Of a DNA stretch of 56,709 bases, positions 1-8,291 are shown one piece after another. How positions within the stretch are numbered: position 1 is the first letter of the stretch; each line of letters opens with the position of its first letter. The stretch is from CAZLNO01 sp964561005. Lineage in GTDB: Bacteria; Pseudomonadota; Alphaproteobacteria; Kiloniellales; Rhodovibrionaceae. The stretch is taken from positions 1-56,709 of the forward strand of contig CAZLNO010000011.1 in the NCBI GenBank assembly GCA_964561005.1, written 5' to 3'. Under the pieces are notes generated by a model, which saw only the letters and a program-made list of their open reading frames with translations, was not told the origin of the DNA and did no database searches. The translations under genes and the position numbers were made by a program.

Positions 1-5
1 GCCCC

Positions 6-770
6 TCACGGCGCGTAGGGAATGCCGCGGTCCACCAGGTCCCAGATGTAGCGACCGCTGGGACGCTGCTGCTCCTCGGCGACGTGGGCGATCAGGCCGG
101 CGGCGCGCGCGATCACGGCGAAGCCCCGCATCAGGCGCACCGGCACGCCGATCTCGCCCAGCAGGGCCGCGATGGCGCCGGTGGCGTTGATGGTGACGTG
201 CTTGCCCGCCGCGCGGTCCACTTCCTCGGCCAGAACGCGCAGCGCGCGGACGTGGCCGTTGTCCAGCCCCAGCTCGTCGGCCAGAGCCAGCAGCCGCTGC
301 GCGCGCGGGTCGTCCGGCTTGTGCAGGTGGTGGCCGAAACCGGGCACCGGCGCCCGCCGGGCGCGATGGTCGCGCGCGATCTCGGCCGCGCGGGCGCGGG
401 CCGCGGCGTCCTCCAGGCCGACCAGTGGCTCCAGCAGGCCGGCGTTGTTCTCCATCGTGCCGACGAACCGGCTGCCCACCGCCATCAGCCCCGCGGCCAC
501 GGCGCCCTGCAGGTTCTCCGGCGCGCTCATGTAAACCTCGCGGGTGGCAATGGCGCTGGGCGTCAGGCCGTGCTCCATGAGCACGATCAGCACCGCGTTC
601 AGCACCTTGAGCTCGGTCTCGCCCACCGGCCGGCCCAGGATGTGCTCCGCCATCACCCGCATGAAGTCGCCGCCGTCGTCCAGCAGATCGCGGACGAGGT
701 CCTTGTCCCGGTAGTGCACCGAGGTCGGGTCGTGACGGCACAACGCGGTCGTCGGCGTCTCCTGACTCAT
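6..770 (-). CDS. Citrate synthase-like / citryl-CoA lyase family protein
   Basis: The 254-residue product is far shorter than citrate synthase (about 430) and matches the single-domain citryl-CoA lyase-like branch. The two active-site His regions are visible: LMEHGLTPSA and PGFGHHLHKPDDPRA. Where citrate synthases and lyases usually read NVDGAI with a catalytic Asp, this one reads NATGAI, so the chemistry may differ. The ATG at 768-770 overlaps the stop of the upstream acyl-CoA synthetase (ATGA), so the two are almost certainly co-translated. I infer an acyl-CoA lyase or condensation step acting on the synthetase product. The substrate cannot be read from sequence. Confidence 0.8.
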   Translation of the reverse strand: MSQETPTTALCRHDPTSVHYRDKDLVRDLLDDGGDFMRVMAEHILGRPVGETELKVLNAVLIVLMEHGLTPSAIATREVYMSAPENLQGAVAAGLMAVGSRFVGTMENNAGLLEPLVGLEDAAARARAAEIARDHRARRAPVPGFGHHLHKPDDPRAQRLLALADELGLDNGHVRALRVLAEEVDRAAGKHVTINATGAIAALLGEIGVPVRLMRGFAVIARAAGLIAHVAEEQQRPSGRYIWDLVDRGIPYAP

Positions 771-2272
771 GCGTTCGGCTCCTTGTTCATGGCGGCATCG
801 ACGAGCGCCTGGCGCTGCAGCTTGCCGTAGGCGTTGCGCGGCAACGCGTCGTGGAAGGCGACAGCCTTCGGGGCCTTGACCGAGCCGACGCGTTCCTTGG
901 CGAAGGCGATCAGGTCCTCGGCGCTGACCGAGGCGCCCTCGCGGAGCTGAACGGCCGCGTGCACCGCCTCGCCCCACTTGTCGTCGGGCACGCCGTAGAT
1001 GGCGACGTCGGCGACCGCCGGGTGCGCCCCCAGGGCCGGCTCGACGTCGGCGGGATAGACGTTGAAGCCGCCGGTGATGATCACCTCCTTCAGCCGCCCC
1101 TTGAGGAAGAGGTAGCCTTGCTCGTCGAACACCCCGAGGTCGCCGGTGTGCAGCCAGCCGTCCACGAGGGTCCCGGCGGTCTTCTCCGGCTGGCGCCAGT
1201 AGCCCGCCATGACCAGGTCGCCCCGGATCACCACCTCCCCCGCCTCGCCGGGCGGCAGGATGCGGCCGTCGCTATCCATCACCTCGACCTTGGTGAGAAG
1301 GGTCTCGCGCCCCACCGAGGCCTGGGTCTCCGGCCGCGCCAGCGAGGCCGGGCCGACGTGGGTGGCGATCTGCGGCGCCTCGGTCTGGCCATAGGTGGAA
1401 TGCACCACCGGCCCGAAGGCCGCCAGCGCGCGCCCCACCTCGGCCGGGCGCATCGGGCCGGCGCCGTAGACCAGGTTGCGCAGCGCCGGCAGCTCGCCGG
1501 ACCGGCCGTCCAGCTCGTCCAGCATCATGTAGATCACCGTGGGCGGCACGAAGACGGTGGTGATCGCCTTTTCCCGCAGCAGCCGCAGCGTCTCCGCCGG
1601 CTTCGGCCGGTCGGTCAGGACCACGGTGCCGCCGACACCCAGGGTCGGCATGATGTAGGTCGAGGTACCGTGGGTGATCGGCGCGGCGGTGAGGTAGCGC
1701 TCGCCCGCGCTCAGCGCGTAGCAGTGCATCTGGGTGACGATGTTGGTGTTCCAGGCCCGGAACGGCTGCATCACGCCCTTGGGCGCGCCGGTGGTGCCGC
1801 CGGTGAACTTGATGGCCTGCGCCTCGCCCAGATCGGGATAGACCCGCGCCGGCCGCTTGCCGGCATGGCGTCGGCGCAAGCCGCCGGTGGCGTTCCCCGC
1901 GTCCCCCATCGGCACCACCCGGGCATCGGCGTCGCGAACCAGCTCCAGCCCGGCCTCGTCGGCGAGGACGATGCTGGCCTCGGTAAAGTCGGCGAGCCCG
2001 GTCAACTCGGCGGCGGTGTTTTTCGGGTAGAGCGGCACCCAGGTCTTCTCCGCCGCGATCACCGCCAGCCAGGCGATCAGGTGGTCCAGGTGGTTGAAGG
2101 CGCAGATCCCCACGCGCGACAGCGGCGCCGGGTCGATCGCCTGCAAGGCGGCGGCCAGCGCCGTCGCCGCGTCGTGCAGCTCGGCATAGGTCAGCCTGCG
2201 CGCGCCGTCCTCGACGGCAATGCGCTCGGGGCAGTCGCGGACGGCACGGTGGAAGAAGTCGATCGGGTACAT
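767..2272 (-). CDS. Acyl-CoA synthetase (AMP-forming, class I adenylate-forming ligase)
   Basis: A 501-residue ANL-superfamily ligase that activates a carboxylic acid as acyl-AMP and then the CoA thioester. All core motifs are present: the A3 loop FTGGTTGAPKGV (about 156-167), A5 YGQTEAP (294-300), A7 GWLHTGDLG (372-380), the hinge region RLKEVIITGGFNVYPADVE (about 393-411) and the C-terminal lysine in NAYGKLQ (about Lys484). It looks intact. Its stop overlaps the start of the citrate-synthase-like gene. Upstream lies only an amidase relic, so the original operon head has been lost or rearranged. Substrate unknown; a short or branched carboxylate is likely. Confidence 0.9.
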   Translation of the reverse strand: MYPIDFFHRAVRDCPERIAVEDGARRLTYAELHDAATALAAALQAIDPAPLSRVGICAFNHLDHLIAWLAVIAAEKTWVPLYPKNTAAELTGLADFTEASIVLADEAGLELVRDADARVVPMGDAGNATGGLRRRHAGKRPARVYPDLGEAQAIKFTGGTTGAPKGVMQPFRAWNTNIVTQMHCYALSAGERYLTAAPITHGTSTYIMPTLGVGGTVVLTDRPKPAETLRLLREKAITTVFVPPTVIYMMLDELDGRSGELPALRNLVYGAGPMRPAEVGRALAAFGPVVHSTYGQTEAPQIATHVGPASLARPETQASVGRETLLTKVEVMDSDGRILPPGEAGEVVIRGDLVMAGYWRQPEKTAGTLVDGWLHTGDLGVFDEQGYLFLKGRLKEVIITGGFNVYPADVEPALGAHPAVADVAIYGVPDDKWGEAVHAAVQLREGASVSAEDLIAFAKERVGSVKAPKAVAFHDALPRNAYGKLQRQALVDAAMNKEPNA

Positions 2273-2321
2273 GGCGGCTCGCTGTCGGATCGGGCGTCCT
2301 TTGTCGAGGCGCGGCCCGCGC

Positions 2322-2652
2322 TCAGGCGGCCAGGCCGGCGAGGTCCGGCCGCGCCAGGTGGTGCGTCGTCATCTCCTGATAGGTCTTGGCGGCGTCGAGA
2401 ACGAAGAGGTCATCCCACGCCCGCCCCGCGAACTGGAAGGCCACAGCTCACAGTCGCGCGCAGCCGAGCCACGCAGCGCGCGTCGGCCGTGGCAACGTTG
2501 TCCAGGAACAGCCGGGAATGCCCCGTCGTCGCCATGCCGGCAAGGTCGTAAATGTCCTTGAGGCCGACCGGGATGCCGTGCAGCGGCCCCCGCCAGCGCC
2601 CGCGCGCCAGCTCGGTCTGCGCCAGCCGCGTTTTCAGGCATTCCCGGCTCAT
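2322..2652 (-). pseudogene. Amidase (amidase signature family) relic with internal deletion
   Basis: The 5' part reads RGPLHGIPVGLKDIYDLAG followed by MATTGHSRLFLDNV, the classic N-terminal part of the amidase signature domain. After about residue 70 it jumps, with a frame change near 2440-2450, to a C-terminal amidase tail reading VAFQFAGRAWDDLFVLDAA and ending at the TGA at 2322-2324. The Ser-cisSer-Lys core between them is absent and the N terminus starts late, so no functional enzyme can be made. It sits just upstream of the acyl-CoA synthetase and beside other relics. Confidence 0.8.
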
Positions 2653-2699
2653 GCGTTTCCACTTTCCTTCAAGGCAAGGCCGCGCTGGACCCTGCGCCC

Positions 2700-2767
2700 T
2701 CAGGCGACGCCCAGATAGGCCTCCTGGATCGCGGTGTCCCCCGCGATCTCGGCCGGCGTGCCGGCCT
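2700..2767 (-). pseudogene. Fragment: C-terminal tail of LivG-type branched-chain amino acid ABC ATPase
   Basis: About 21 codons on the minus strand read GTPAEIAGDTAIQEAYLGV and then stop. This is the typical C-terminal end of LivG/LivF ATPases (GTPeEI..D..VQEAYLG). Nothing else of an ABC ATPase is present. The fragment is cut at about 2765, exactly where the transposase-derived segment begins, so a transposition or recombination event removed the rest. Confidence 0.7.
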
Positions 2768-3010
2768 GGTCAAGCTGGGATATGTGGCGCTGGACGGCAC
2801 CAAGATCCAGGCCAACGCCTCCAGGCACAAGGCGATGAGCTAGGGCCGCGTGGCCCAGCGCGAGGCCGAGTTGCGGGCCGAGGTGCCGAGGTGGACCCGA
2901 TCGGTGAGACATGCCGGTGCTTCCTCGAAGTTGATGGGGCTCGGGTCGCCGAGCGCCCAGAGAATCGGTGGAATGACGCACGCTACGGGCAGCGGCGCCG
3001 GAGCCTGGCG
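2759..3010 (+). pseudogene. IS1182-type transposase fragment
   Basis: Plus-strand codons from about 2763 read AGLVKLGYVALDGTKIQANA and then SRHKAMS, the conserved core of IS1182-family transposases. The next codon is an in-frame TAG (2842-2844) where the family has Tyr. Homology continues as REAELRAEV, and then in another frame as NDARYGQRRR. The copy is therefore internally deleted, frameshifted and missing both ends. It separates the dctM 3' end from the amidase and LivG relics. Confidence 0.7.
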
Positions 3011-3032
3011 TGCGGCCCGACGCCGGGGACCC

Positions 3033-4319
3033 TCAGCCGTAGGCCCAGCGGGGCAGGGTCAGCGTCAGCTCGGGGACGAATGTCAAGGCCAGCAACACTC
3101 CCACCTGCACCAGCAGCATCGGCCAGATGCGGAGGGATATCTGCTCGATGCTCAGCTTGCTGATGGCCGCGCCGACGAACAGCGAGTAGCCGAAGGGCGG
3201 CGTCGCCATGCCGATGGCGAAATTGATGACCACGATGGCGCCCAGGTGGATCGGGTCGAGCCCGAGCTGCGCGCCCAGGTTCATCAGCACCCCGCCCAGG
3301 ATGATCATTGCCGCGATGTTGTCCATCACCGCCCCGATCAGGAGCAGCATGACGTTCAGCAGCAGCAGGATCACCACCGGATTGTCGGAAAGGCCGAGGA
3401 TCGCGGCGCTGGCCTTCGCCGGGAGCTGCTCCACCGCGACCAGCCAGCCGAACACCGAGGCGGCGGCGATGATGAACACCACCATCGATGCCGTCTTCAT
3501 GCACGACAGCAGGATCCCGTAGAGCATCCGGGGGTCGAGGTCGCGGTAGACGAAGAGACCCACGATCAGACCATAGGCCACCCCCACCGAGGCCGCCTCG
3601 GTCGGCGTGAACACGCCGCCGTAGATTCCGCCGAGGATGATCGCCGGGGCGGCCAGCGCCCACTTGCCGTCCCAGAGCGCCGCGCGCAGCTCGCCCCGCG
3701 TGGCGCGGCGGCTCTCCTTGGGCACGTCCATGAGCCGCGCCGCCACCCAGCACAGCGCCATCAGCCCGCCCATGATCATCAGTCCCGGCACGATCCCGGC
3801 GAGGAACAGCTTGGCGATCGACTCCTCGGCGATCACGCCCCAGATGATCATCGGGATCGACGGCGGGATCATCTGCCCGATCGGACCCGAGGCCGTGGCC
3901 AGGGCGGTGGAGAACGCGCGGTCATAGCCGCGCGCCTCCATCTCCGGCACCATGATCGAGCCGATCGCCGCCGTGGTCGCCGGCGCCGAGCCGGAGATCG
4001 CGGCGAAGAAGGTGGCCGAGAGCACGGTGACCATGCCCAGGCCGCCGGTGACGTGGGCCACCAGGGCGTTGCCCACCCGGATCAGCCGGCGCGACAGCCC
4101 GCCGTGGCGCATCAGCTCGCCGGCCAGGATGAAGCCCGGGATCGCCAGCAGGGTGAACACCTGCGTCCCGGAGACCATGCGCTGTGCCAGCAGGATCAGG
4201 TCGATGTCCGCGACGTGGAGACCGACCACGGCGGCCAGGCCGAGGGCGAAGGCGATCGGCACGCCGCCCAGCAGCATGGCGAAGAACGCCACGACGATGG
4301 CCAGGGCGAGGTCAGTCAT
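3033..4319 (-). CDS. dctM: TRAP transporter large permease (DctM)
   Basis: The 428-residue membrane protein is the large, energy-coupling subunit of a tripartite ATP-independent periplasmic transporter. It is almost entirely hydrophobic (about 12 segments) and carries family landmarks such as LGGVPIAFALG near the N terminus, SGSAPATTAAIGSIMVPEM, PPSIPMIIWGV and GGVFTPTEAASV. The ATG at 4317-4319 is preferred over an earlier in-frame start because the protein then begins MTDLALAIVV, as in homologues. It overlaps the dctQ 3' end by 8 bases. The stop is followed directly by transposase debris. Confidence 0.93.
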   Translation of the reverse strand: MTDLALAIVVAFFAMLLGGVPIAFALGLAAVVGLHVADIDLILLAQRMVSGTQVFTLLAIPGFILAGELMRHGGLSRRLIRVGNALVAHVTGGLGMVTVLSATFFAAISGSAPATTAAIGSIMVPEMEARGYDRAFSTALATASGPIGQMIPPSIPMIIWGVIAEESIAKLFLAGIVPGLMIMGGLMALCWVAARLMDVPKESRRATRGELRAALWDGKWALAAPAIILGGIYGGVFTPTEAASVGVAYGLIVGLFVYRDLDPRMLYGILLSCMKTASMVVFIIAAASVFGWLVAVEQLPAKASAAILGLSDNPVVILLLLNVMLLLIGAVMDNIAAMIILGGVLMNLGAQLGLDPIHLGAIVVINFAIGMATPPFGYSLFVGAAISKLSIEQISLRIWPMLLVQVGVLLALTFVPELTLTLPRWAYG

Positions 4320-4815
4320 CGACCGCCTCGGCCTCCACGCCCGGGCCGGCACCCCCGGTCAACAGGCGGCAGAGGGCGTGGAAGGCGATCAGGCCGCCGC
4401 CCGCGGGCGCGGCGGCGTGCAGCCATTCGATCGGGTACCGCACCGCCGCCGAGGTCTGGCCGAGCGTCGCCTCCACGTACCACACCCCGGCATAGGCCAG
4501 CGCCACGCCGAAGCCCAGCACCAGCAGGTCGATCAGGCGCTCGGCGCCCCGTCGAACGCCCGCGGGCAGGGCGTCAAGGACGAGGGACATGCGCACGTGG
4601 AAGCCCTCGCGCACGCCCAGGCTGCCGGCCAGCAGCACGATCCAGGTGAACAGGAACAGCGCCAGCTCCTCGCTCCACGCCAGCGCCTGGCCCACCAGGT
4701 AGCGGAAGATGATCTGCAGGATCAGGGAGACCATCATCACCACCGCGGCCAGCACCACCAGCACGCTCGTGGCGCGGCCGACAAGCTCGCTCGCCCGCTC
4801 GATCCAGCGATGCAT
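4312..4815 (-). CDS. dctQ: TRAP transporter small permease (DctQ)
   Basis: The 167-residue protein has four predicted membrane helices and is the small membrane subunit that joins DctM to the periplasmic binding protein. The segment FRYLVGQALAWSEELALFLF is the typical DctQ signature, with a Trp-Ser-Glu-Glu stretch at the end of helix 2. The start at 4813-4815 (MHRWIERA) follows a GGGGAG ribosome site. A longer in-frame start exists at 4863. It lies between dctP (70 bp upstream) and dctM (8 bp overlap). Confidence 0.9.
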   Translation of the reverse strand: MHRWIERASELVGRATSVLVVLAAVVMMVSLILQIIFRYLVGQALAWSEELALFLFTWIVLLAGSLGVREGFHVRMSLVLDALPAGVRRGAERLIDLLVLGFGVALAYAGVWYVEATLGQTSAAVRYPIEWLHAAAPAGGGLIAFHALCRLLTGGAGPGVEAEAVDD

Positions 4816-4885
4816 GAAGGCTCCCCGGACGCCAGGCCAAGGGGGGCGACGCGCGAACCGCATCGCGCCTCTTGGCAGCGCGGAT

Positions 4886-5881
4886 CTATTCGGACACCGC
4901 CGCCAGCGTGGCGTCCATCAGCTCGGGGCCGATGTCGTCGCGGAACTCCTCGTAGACCGGCTTCACCTTCTCGCGGAAGGCGGCCACGTCCTCGACGTCG
5001 TTGACGGTCATGCCGCGCTCCTTCAAGTCGGCGACCAGCATCTCGACGTTGCGCGCGTTCAGCGCCCTCTCATTGGTCTTGGCGATTTCCGCCGCCCGCC
5101 AGACGGCGATGCGCTGCTCCGGCGTCAGCTCGTCGTAGGTCTTCTTGGAGATGAGGATGCCCAGGGCCGAATAGGTATGGTTGGTCAGCGAGAGGTACTT
5201 GGTCACCTCGTCGTACTTGTTGTTGGCGATCACCGCCACCGGGATCTCCAGCCCGTCGACCGTGCCCTGCTGAACGGCGGTGAAGGCCTCGCCCCAGGCC
5301 ATCGGCACGGCATTGCCGCCCAGGGACTCGAACAGCCCGACATAGACCGGGTTCTGCATCACCCGGTACTTCACGCCCGACACGTCCTCGGGCTGCTTCA
5401 CCGGCCGGCGGTTGTTGATCATGTGGCGGAAGCCGCCCTCGGCGAAGCCCAGCCCGATGATTCCATCGTCCGCCAGCTTCGCCATGAGCCGCTGGCCGAT
5501 CTCGCCGTCGAGGACGCGGTGCGCCTGCTCGGCGCTGGCGTAGAGAAAGGGCAGGTCGTTGAGCTGGAAGGCCGGCTCGACGTTGGCGATCACGGCGTTG
5601 GTGATCACGCCCATGTCGACGGTGCCGAAGGACAGCCCCTCCATCAGCTCCTTTTCGTCGCCGAGCTGGCGGTTGGGGAAGAACTTCACGTCGAACTGCC
5701 CGGGCGCGACCGTCTCCAGGCCCTCGGCGAACTGCCGGGCCGTGATGGCATAGGGGTCCTGCGGACCGTCCGAGGTGACCCAGGCGAACTTCAGCGTGAC
5801 CGGATCGGCGGCCTGCGCGCCGGTGGCCAGGGTGGCCGCGGCGACACCGGCCGCGGCCGTCTTGAGGATTGTCTTCAGCAT
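4886..5881 (-). CDS. dctP: TRAP transporter periplasmic substrate-binding protein (DctP)
   Basis: The 331-residue DctP/TAXI-type binding protein has a Sec signal peptide (MLKTILKTAAAG... cleaved near AQA-AD, about residue 24). Family landmarks include FPNRQLGDEKELMEGL, the RVMQNPVY segment carrying the conserved carboxylate-binding Arg, and FTAVQQGTVDGLE. The ATG at 5879-5881 is preceded by AGGGAGG. It captures a carboxylate-containing ligand and delivers it to DctQM encoded downstream. The neighbouring lactonase suggests an aromatic-derived or dicarboxylic acid, but the ligand cannot be read directly. Confidence 0.92.
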   Translation of the reverse strand: MLKTILKTAAAGVAAATLATGAQAADPVTLKFAWVTSDGPQDPYAITARQFAEGLETVAPGQFDVKFFPNRQLGDEKELMEGLSFGTVDMGVITNAVIANVEPAFQLNDLPFLYASAEQAHRVLDGEIGQRLMAKLADDGIIGLGFAEGGFRHMINNRRPVKQPEDVSGVKYRVMQNPVYVGLFESLGGNAVPMAWGEAFTAVQQGTVDGLEIPVAVIANNKYDEVTKYLSLTNHTYSALGILISKKTYDELTPEQRIAVWRAAEIAKTNERALNARNVEMLVADLKERGMTVNDVEDVAAFREKVKPVYEEFRDDIGPELMDATLAAVSE

Positions 5882-5927
5882 CGGGGAACCTCCCTGTCGG
5901 TTTCTTTCAAGATTGGACGCGCCGGAG

Positions 5928-6821
5928 TCACCGCGCATCGTTTGGGCCGTCGAAGCCGTACAGCCGCGCCGGGTTGTCCACCAGGATGCGGCGTTGCATG
6001 GCGGCCTCCGGCGCCCAGTCGCCCAGCATGTTCAGCAGGGCCGCGTCGTCGGGCATCGGGATGGTCACCGCCGGATGCGGCCAGTCGGTGGCCCAAAGCA
6101 TCCGATCCGGGTTGGCGGCGACGAGCGCTTGGGCGAAGGGCGCGACATCGCCGTACGGCGGCTCGCGTTCCTGGGTCATCCGATAGGCGCCCGACAGCTT
6201 AACCCAGGTCCGGCCCTCGCGCACCAGGGCGAGCAGGTTCTGAAAAGCCGGGTGGTCGACGCCCTTGGCCGTGGACATGTGGCCCATGTGGTCAACCACG
6301 CTGTCCACCGGCAGCGCCGCCAGCTCGCGGGCGAATTCGGGGGTGGCGGAGATGTCGATCAGGAACTGCAGGTGCCAGCCCAGGTCCTTGATCTTGTCCG
6401 CCAGGCGCCGGGCCGCGTCGAAGCCGACACCGCCCTTGAACAGCACGTTGATTCGCAGGCCGCGCACGCCGTGCTCGTGCATCTCCCGCAGTTCGGCCTC
6501 GCTCACGGTCTCGTCCACGACGGCCACGCCGCGCATCCAGTCGCGGCTCGCGTCCAACGCGTCCAGCGTCACCCGGTTGTCGGTGCCGTGGACGCTCGGA
6601 TGCACGATGACCGCCCGATCGATGCCCAGGCGGTCCAGCAGGTCGCGGTAGCGGGACAGCGGCGCCTCCGGTGGCGTGTAACTGCGCGCTGGCGTGTAAG
6701 GATAGCGGGTCGTCGGCCCGAAAACGTGGAAATGCGTGTCCACGGCGCCCGGGGGCGCCTTCAGCCGCGGGCGCCCCGGATTCGGATGGGGACCCTGGCA
6801 GGATGGAATCTCGTCCGTCAT
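5928..6821 (-). CDS. Amidohydrolase, 2-pyrone-4,6-dicarboxylate lactonase (LigI)-like
   Basis: The 297-residue metal-dependent amidohydrolase (PF04909-type TIM barrel) starts PPGAVDTHFHVFGP, with the HxH pair on strand 1. It continues with SVHGTDNRVTLDAL, VVDHMGHM (barrel His) and WATDWPHP with the strand-8 Asp. This order and the HGTDN element closely resemble LigI, which hydrolyses 2-pyrone-4,6-dicarboxylate in the protocatechuate/gallate 4,5-cleavage pathway. The start at 6819-6821 has a strong GGAGGGGGAGG site. It is the first gene of the minus-strand TRAP operon, 46 bp before dctP. Other sugar-lactone lactonases of this family are possible. Confidence 0.82.
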   Translation of the reverse strand: MTDEIPSCQGPHPNPGRPRLKAPPGAVDTHFHVFGPTTRYPYTPARSYTPPEAPLSRYRDLLDRLGIDRAVIVHPSVHGTDNRVTLDALDASRDWMRGVAVVDETVSEAELREMHEHGVRGLRINVLFKGGVGFDAARRLADKIKDLGWHLQFLIDISATPEFARELAALPVDSVVDHMGHMSTAKGVDHPAFQNLLALVREGRTWVKLSGAYRMTQEREPPYGDVAPFAQALVAANPDRMLWATDWPHPAVTIPMPDDAALLNMLGDWAPEAAMQRRILVDNPARLYGFDGPNDAR

Positions 6822-7069
6822 GGCCTCCCCCTCCGCAAGCCGCGACAGGATTCGGAAACCGTGCTCCCCGCAGCGCGTTTCCGCATTTTGGATCGGTCCC
6901 GTCCGACCCCATTGCTCCCGCATACCAGAATATGCACGGAATTGCAGCCCCGATCCGTTCCATCCAATCCCGGTGAGGGCGTTGCGGGGGGGCATCCCTT
7001 CAAGAGCGTCGACGGCGGCACCATGACCTGCCAGGACAACGGTGTGGCCGAGAAGCGCGTCGGGCCACG

Positions 7070-7441
7070 GTGTTCGAGCTGTTCCCGGTGCTGCGCGAGC
7101 ATCAGCGCCAGTTCGGCGGGCCCCGCCTGGGCGGCTTCCTGGTCAGCCCCGCCGAGATCGAGGCCGAGATCCTCGGCCATCCCGGCGTGAACGGGTGCCA
7201 GGTGGTGGGCGTGGCGAGCGGGCGCGGGCATGTCGCCGTGGCCTTCGTCACCAGCGAAGACGGCGCCCCCTTCGACGAGGCGGCGGTGCGGGACCCCTGT
7301 CGGGCGCGGCTGGCAAAGGTTAAGGTGGCCGCGCGGATTGTGCGGCTGGACGCCTTTCCCACGACGCAGAGCGCGAAGGGCACGAAGATCCAGCGCAACA
7401 AGCTGCGCGACATGGCGCAGCGCCTGATGGCGGCGCCTGAT
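7070..7441 (+). pseudogene. Truncated acyl-CoA synthetase: C-terminal AMP-binding domain only
   Basis: The readable part GGFLVSPAEIEAEILGHPGV through GTKIQRNKLRDMAQRL is the small C-terminal domain of a class I adenylate-forming ligase. The glycine hinge is present, and the place of the catalytic Lys (usually NGTKIQ) reads SAKGTKIQ. None of the N-terminal ATP-binding core is present. The preceding 25 codons (VFELFPVLREHQRQFGG) do not fit the family. I read it as the 3' remnant of a deleted gene fused to unrelated DNA, just before an intact SDR gene. Confidence 0.65.
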
Positions 7442-7505
7442 GGACGAACCCGCGCGCGGCGGCGCGTGAACGCGACACAAACGACCAGGACGGGATGGAT
7501 CGGTC

Positions 7506-8291
7506 ATGGATCTGGGATTGCAGGGACGGCGGGCGCTGGTGCTCGCCTCCACGCGCGGGCTGGGCCGCGCCATTGCCGAAGCGCTCGCGCGGGAAGGCGC
7601 GCAGGTGGCCGTCACCGGGCGCAAGGACGCCGCCGAGGCCGCGGACGCGATCGCGGCGGCCAGCGGATCGCCCATCCGCGGGCTCGACTGCGACCTGCAT
7701 GACCGCGGGGCGGTCGACGCGATGCTCGACACCGTGCTCGGCGAGTTCGGCGGCGTGGATGTCCTGGTGCTCAACGGCGGCGGGCCGCCGCCGGGCCCGG
7801 CGCTGGAGATCGGCGCGGGCGACTGGGAGTTGTGGTTCCACCGCATGGTGGCCACGCTGATCCACGTCGCGAACCGCTGCCTGCCCGGCATGCGCGAGCG
7901 CGGCTGGGGCCGGCTGCTGACCGTCGCCTCCTCGGCCGCGGTCCAGCCGGTCGAGCGGATGGCGCTGTCGAACAGCCTGCGCGCCTCGCTGCTCGCCTGG
8001 AACAAGACCCTGGCGGCCGAGGTCGGCGCCGACGGGATCACCTGCAACGTCATCCTGCCGGGGCGCATCCATACCGAGCGCGTCGACGCCCTGGACGCCG
8101 CCAAGGCCGAGCGCGAGGGCACCACGCCCGAGGCGGTGCGCGCGGCCTCCGAGGCCGGCATCCCGGTCGGCCGCTACGGCAGGGTGGCGGAGTTCGGCGA
8201 GGTCGCGGCGTTCCTGTGCTCGGCGCCGGCCAGCTATGTGACCGGCAGCCTGGTCCGGGTCGACGGTGGCATGATCCGGGCGGTCTCGTGA
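7506..8291 (+). CDS. SDR family oxidoreductase (divergent, no Tyr-Lys catalytic pair)
   Basis: A 261-residue Rossmann-fold short-chain dehydrogenase/reductase. The nucleotide-binding turn reads ASTRGLGRAIA (about 14-24) instead of TGxxxGIG, and the NNAG motif is NGGGP. The region that should contain YxxxK reads ALSNSLRASL, so the usual Tyr and Lys appear as Ser and Arg. A whole SDR subgroup annotated as FabG-like reductases shares this. The C-terminal end SYVTGSLVRVDGGMIRAVS is typical. Its TGA overlaps the GTG start of the next gene (GTGA), so the E1-like protein is translationally coupled. Substrate unknown. Confidence 0.85.
   Translation: MDLGLQGRRALVLASTRGLGRAIAEALAREGAQVAVTGRKDAAEAADAIAAASGSPIRGLDCDLHDRGAVDAMLDTVLGEFGGVDVLVLNGGGPPPGPALEIGAGDWELWFHRMVATLIHVANRCLPGMRERGWGRLLTVASSAAVQPVERMALSNSLRASLLAWNKTLAAEVGADGITCNVILPGRIHTERVDALDAAKAEREGTTPEAVRAASEAGIPVGRYGRVAEFGEVAAFLCSAPASYVTGSLVRVDGGMIRAVS

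Noticed and set aside
2850..4649. Plus-strand frame of about 600 codons opposite dctM
   Set aside because: Highly basic, repetitive and antisense to a clear TRAP permease.
7832..8287. N-terminal extension of the E1-like protein over the SDR gene
   Set aside because: The extended part is an out-of-frame shadow of the SDR; the GTG at 8288 overlaps the SDR stop and begins the E1-like sequence.
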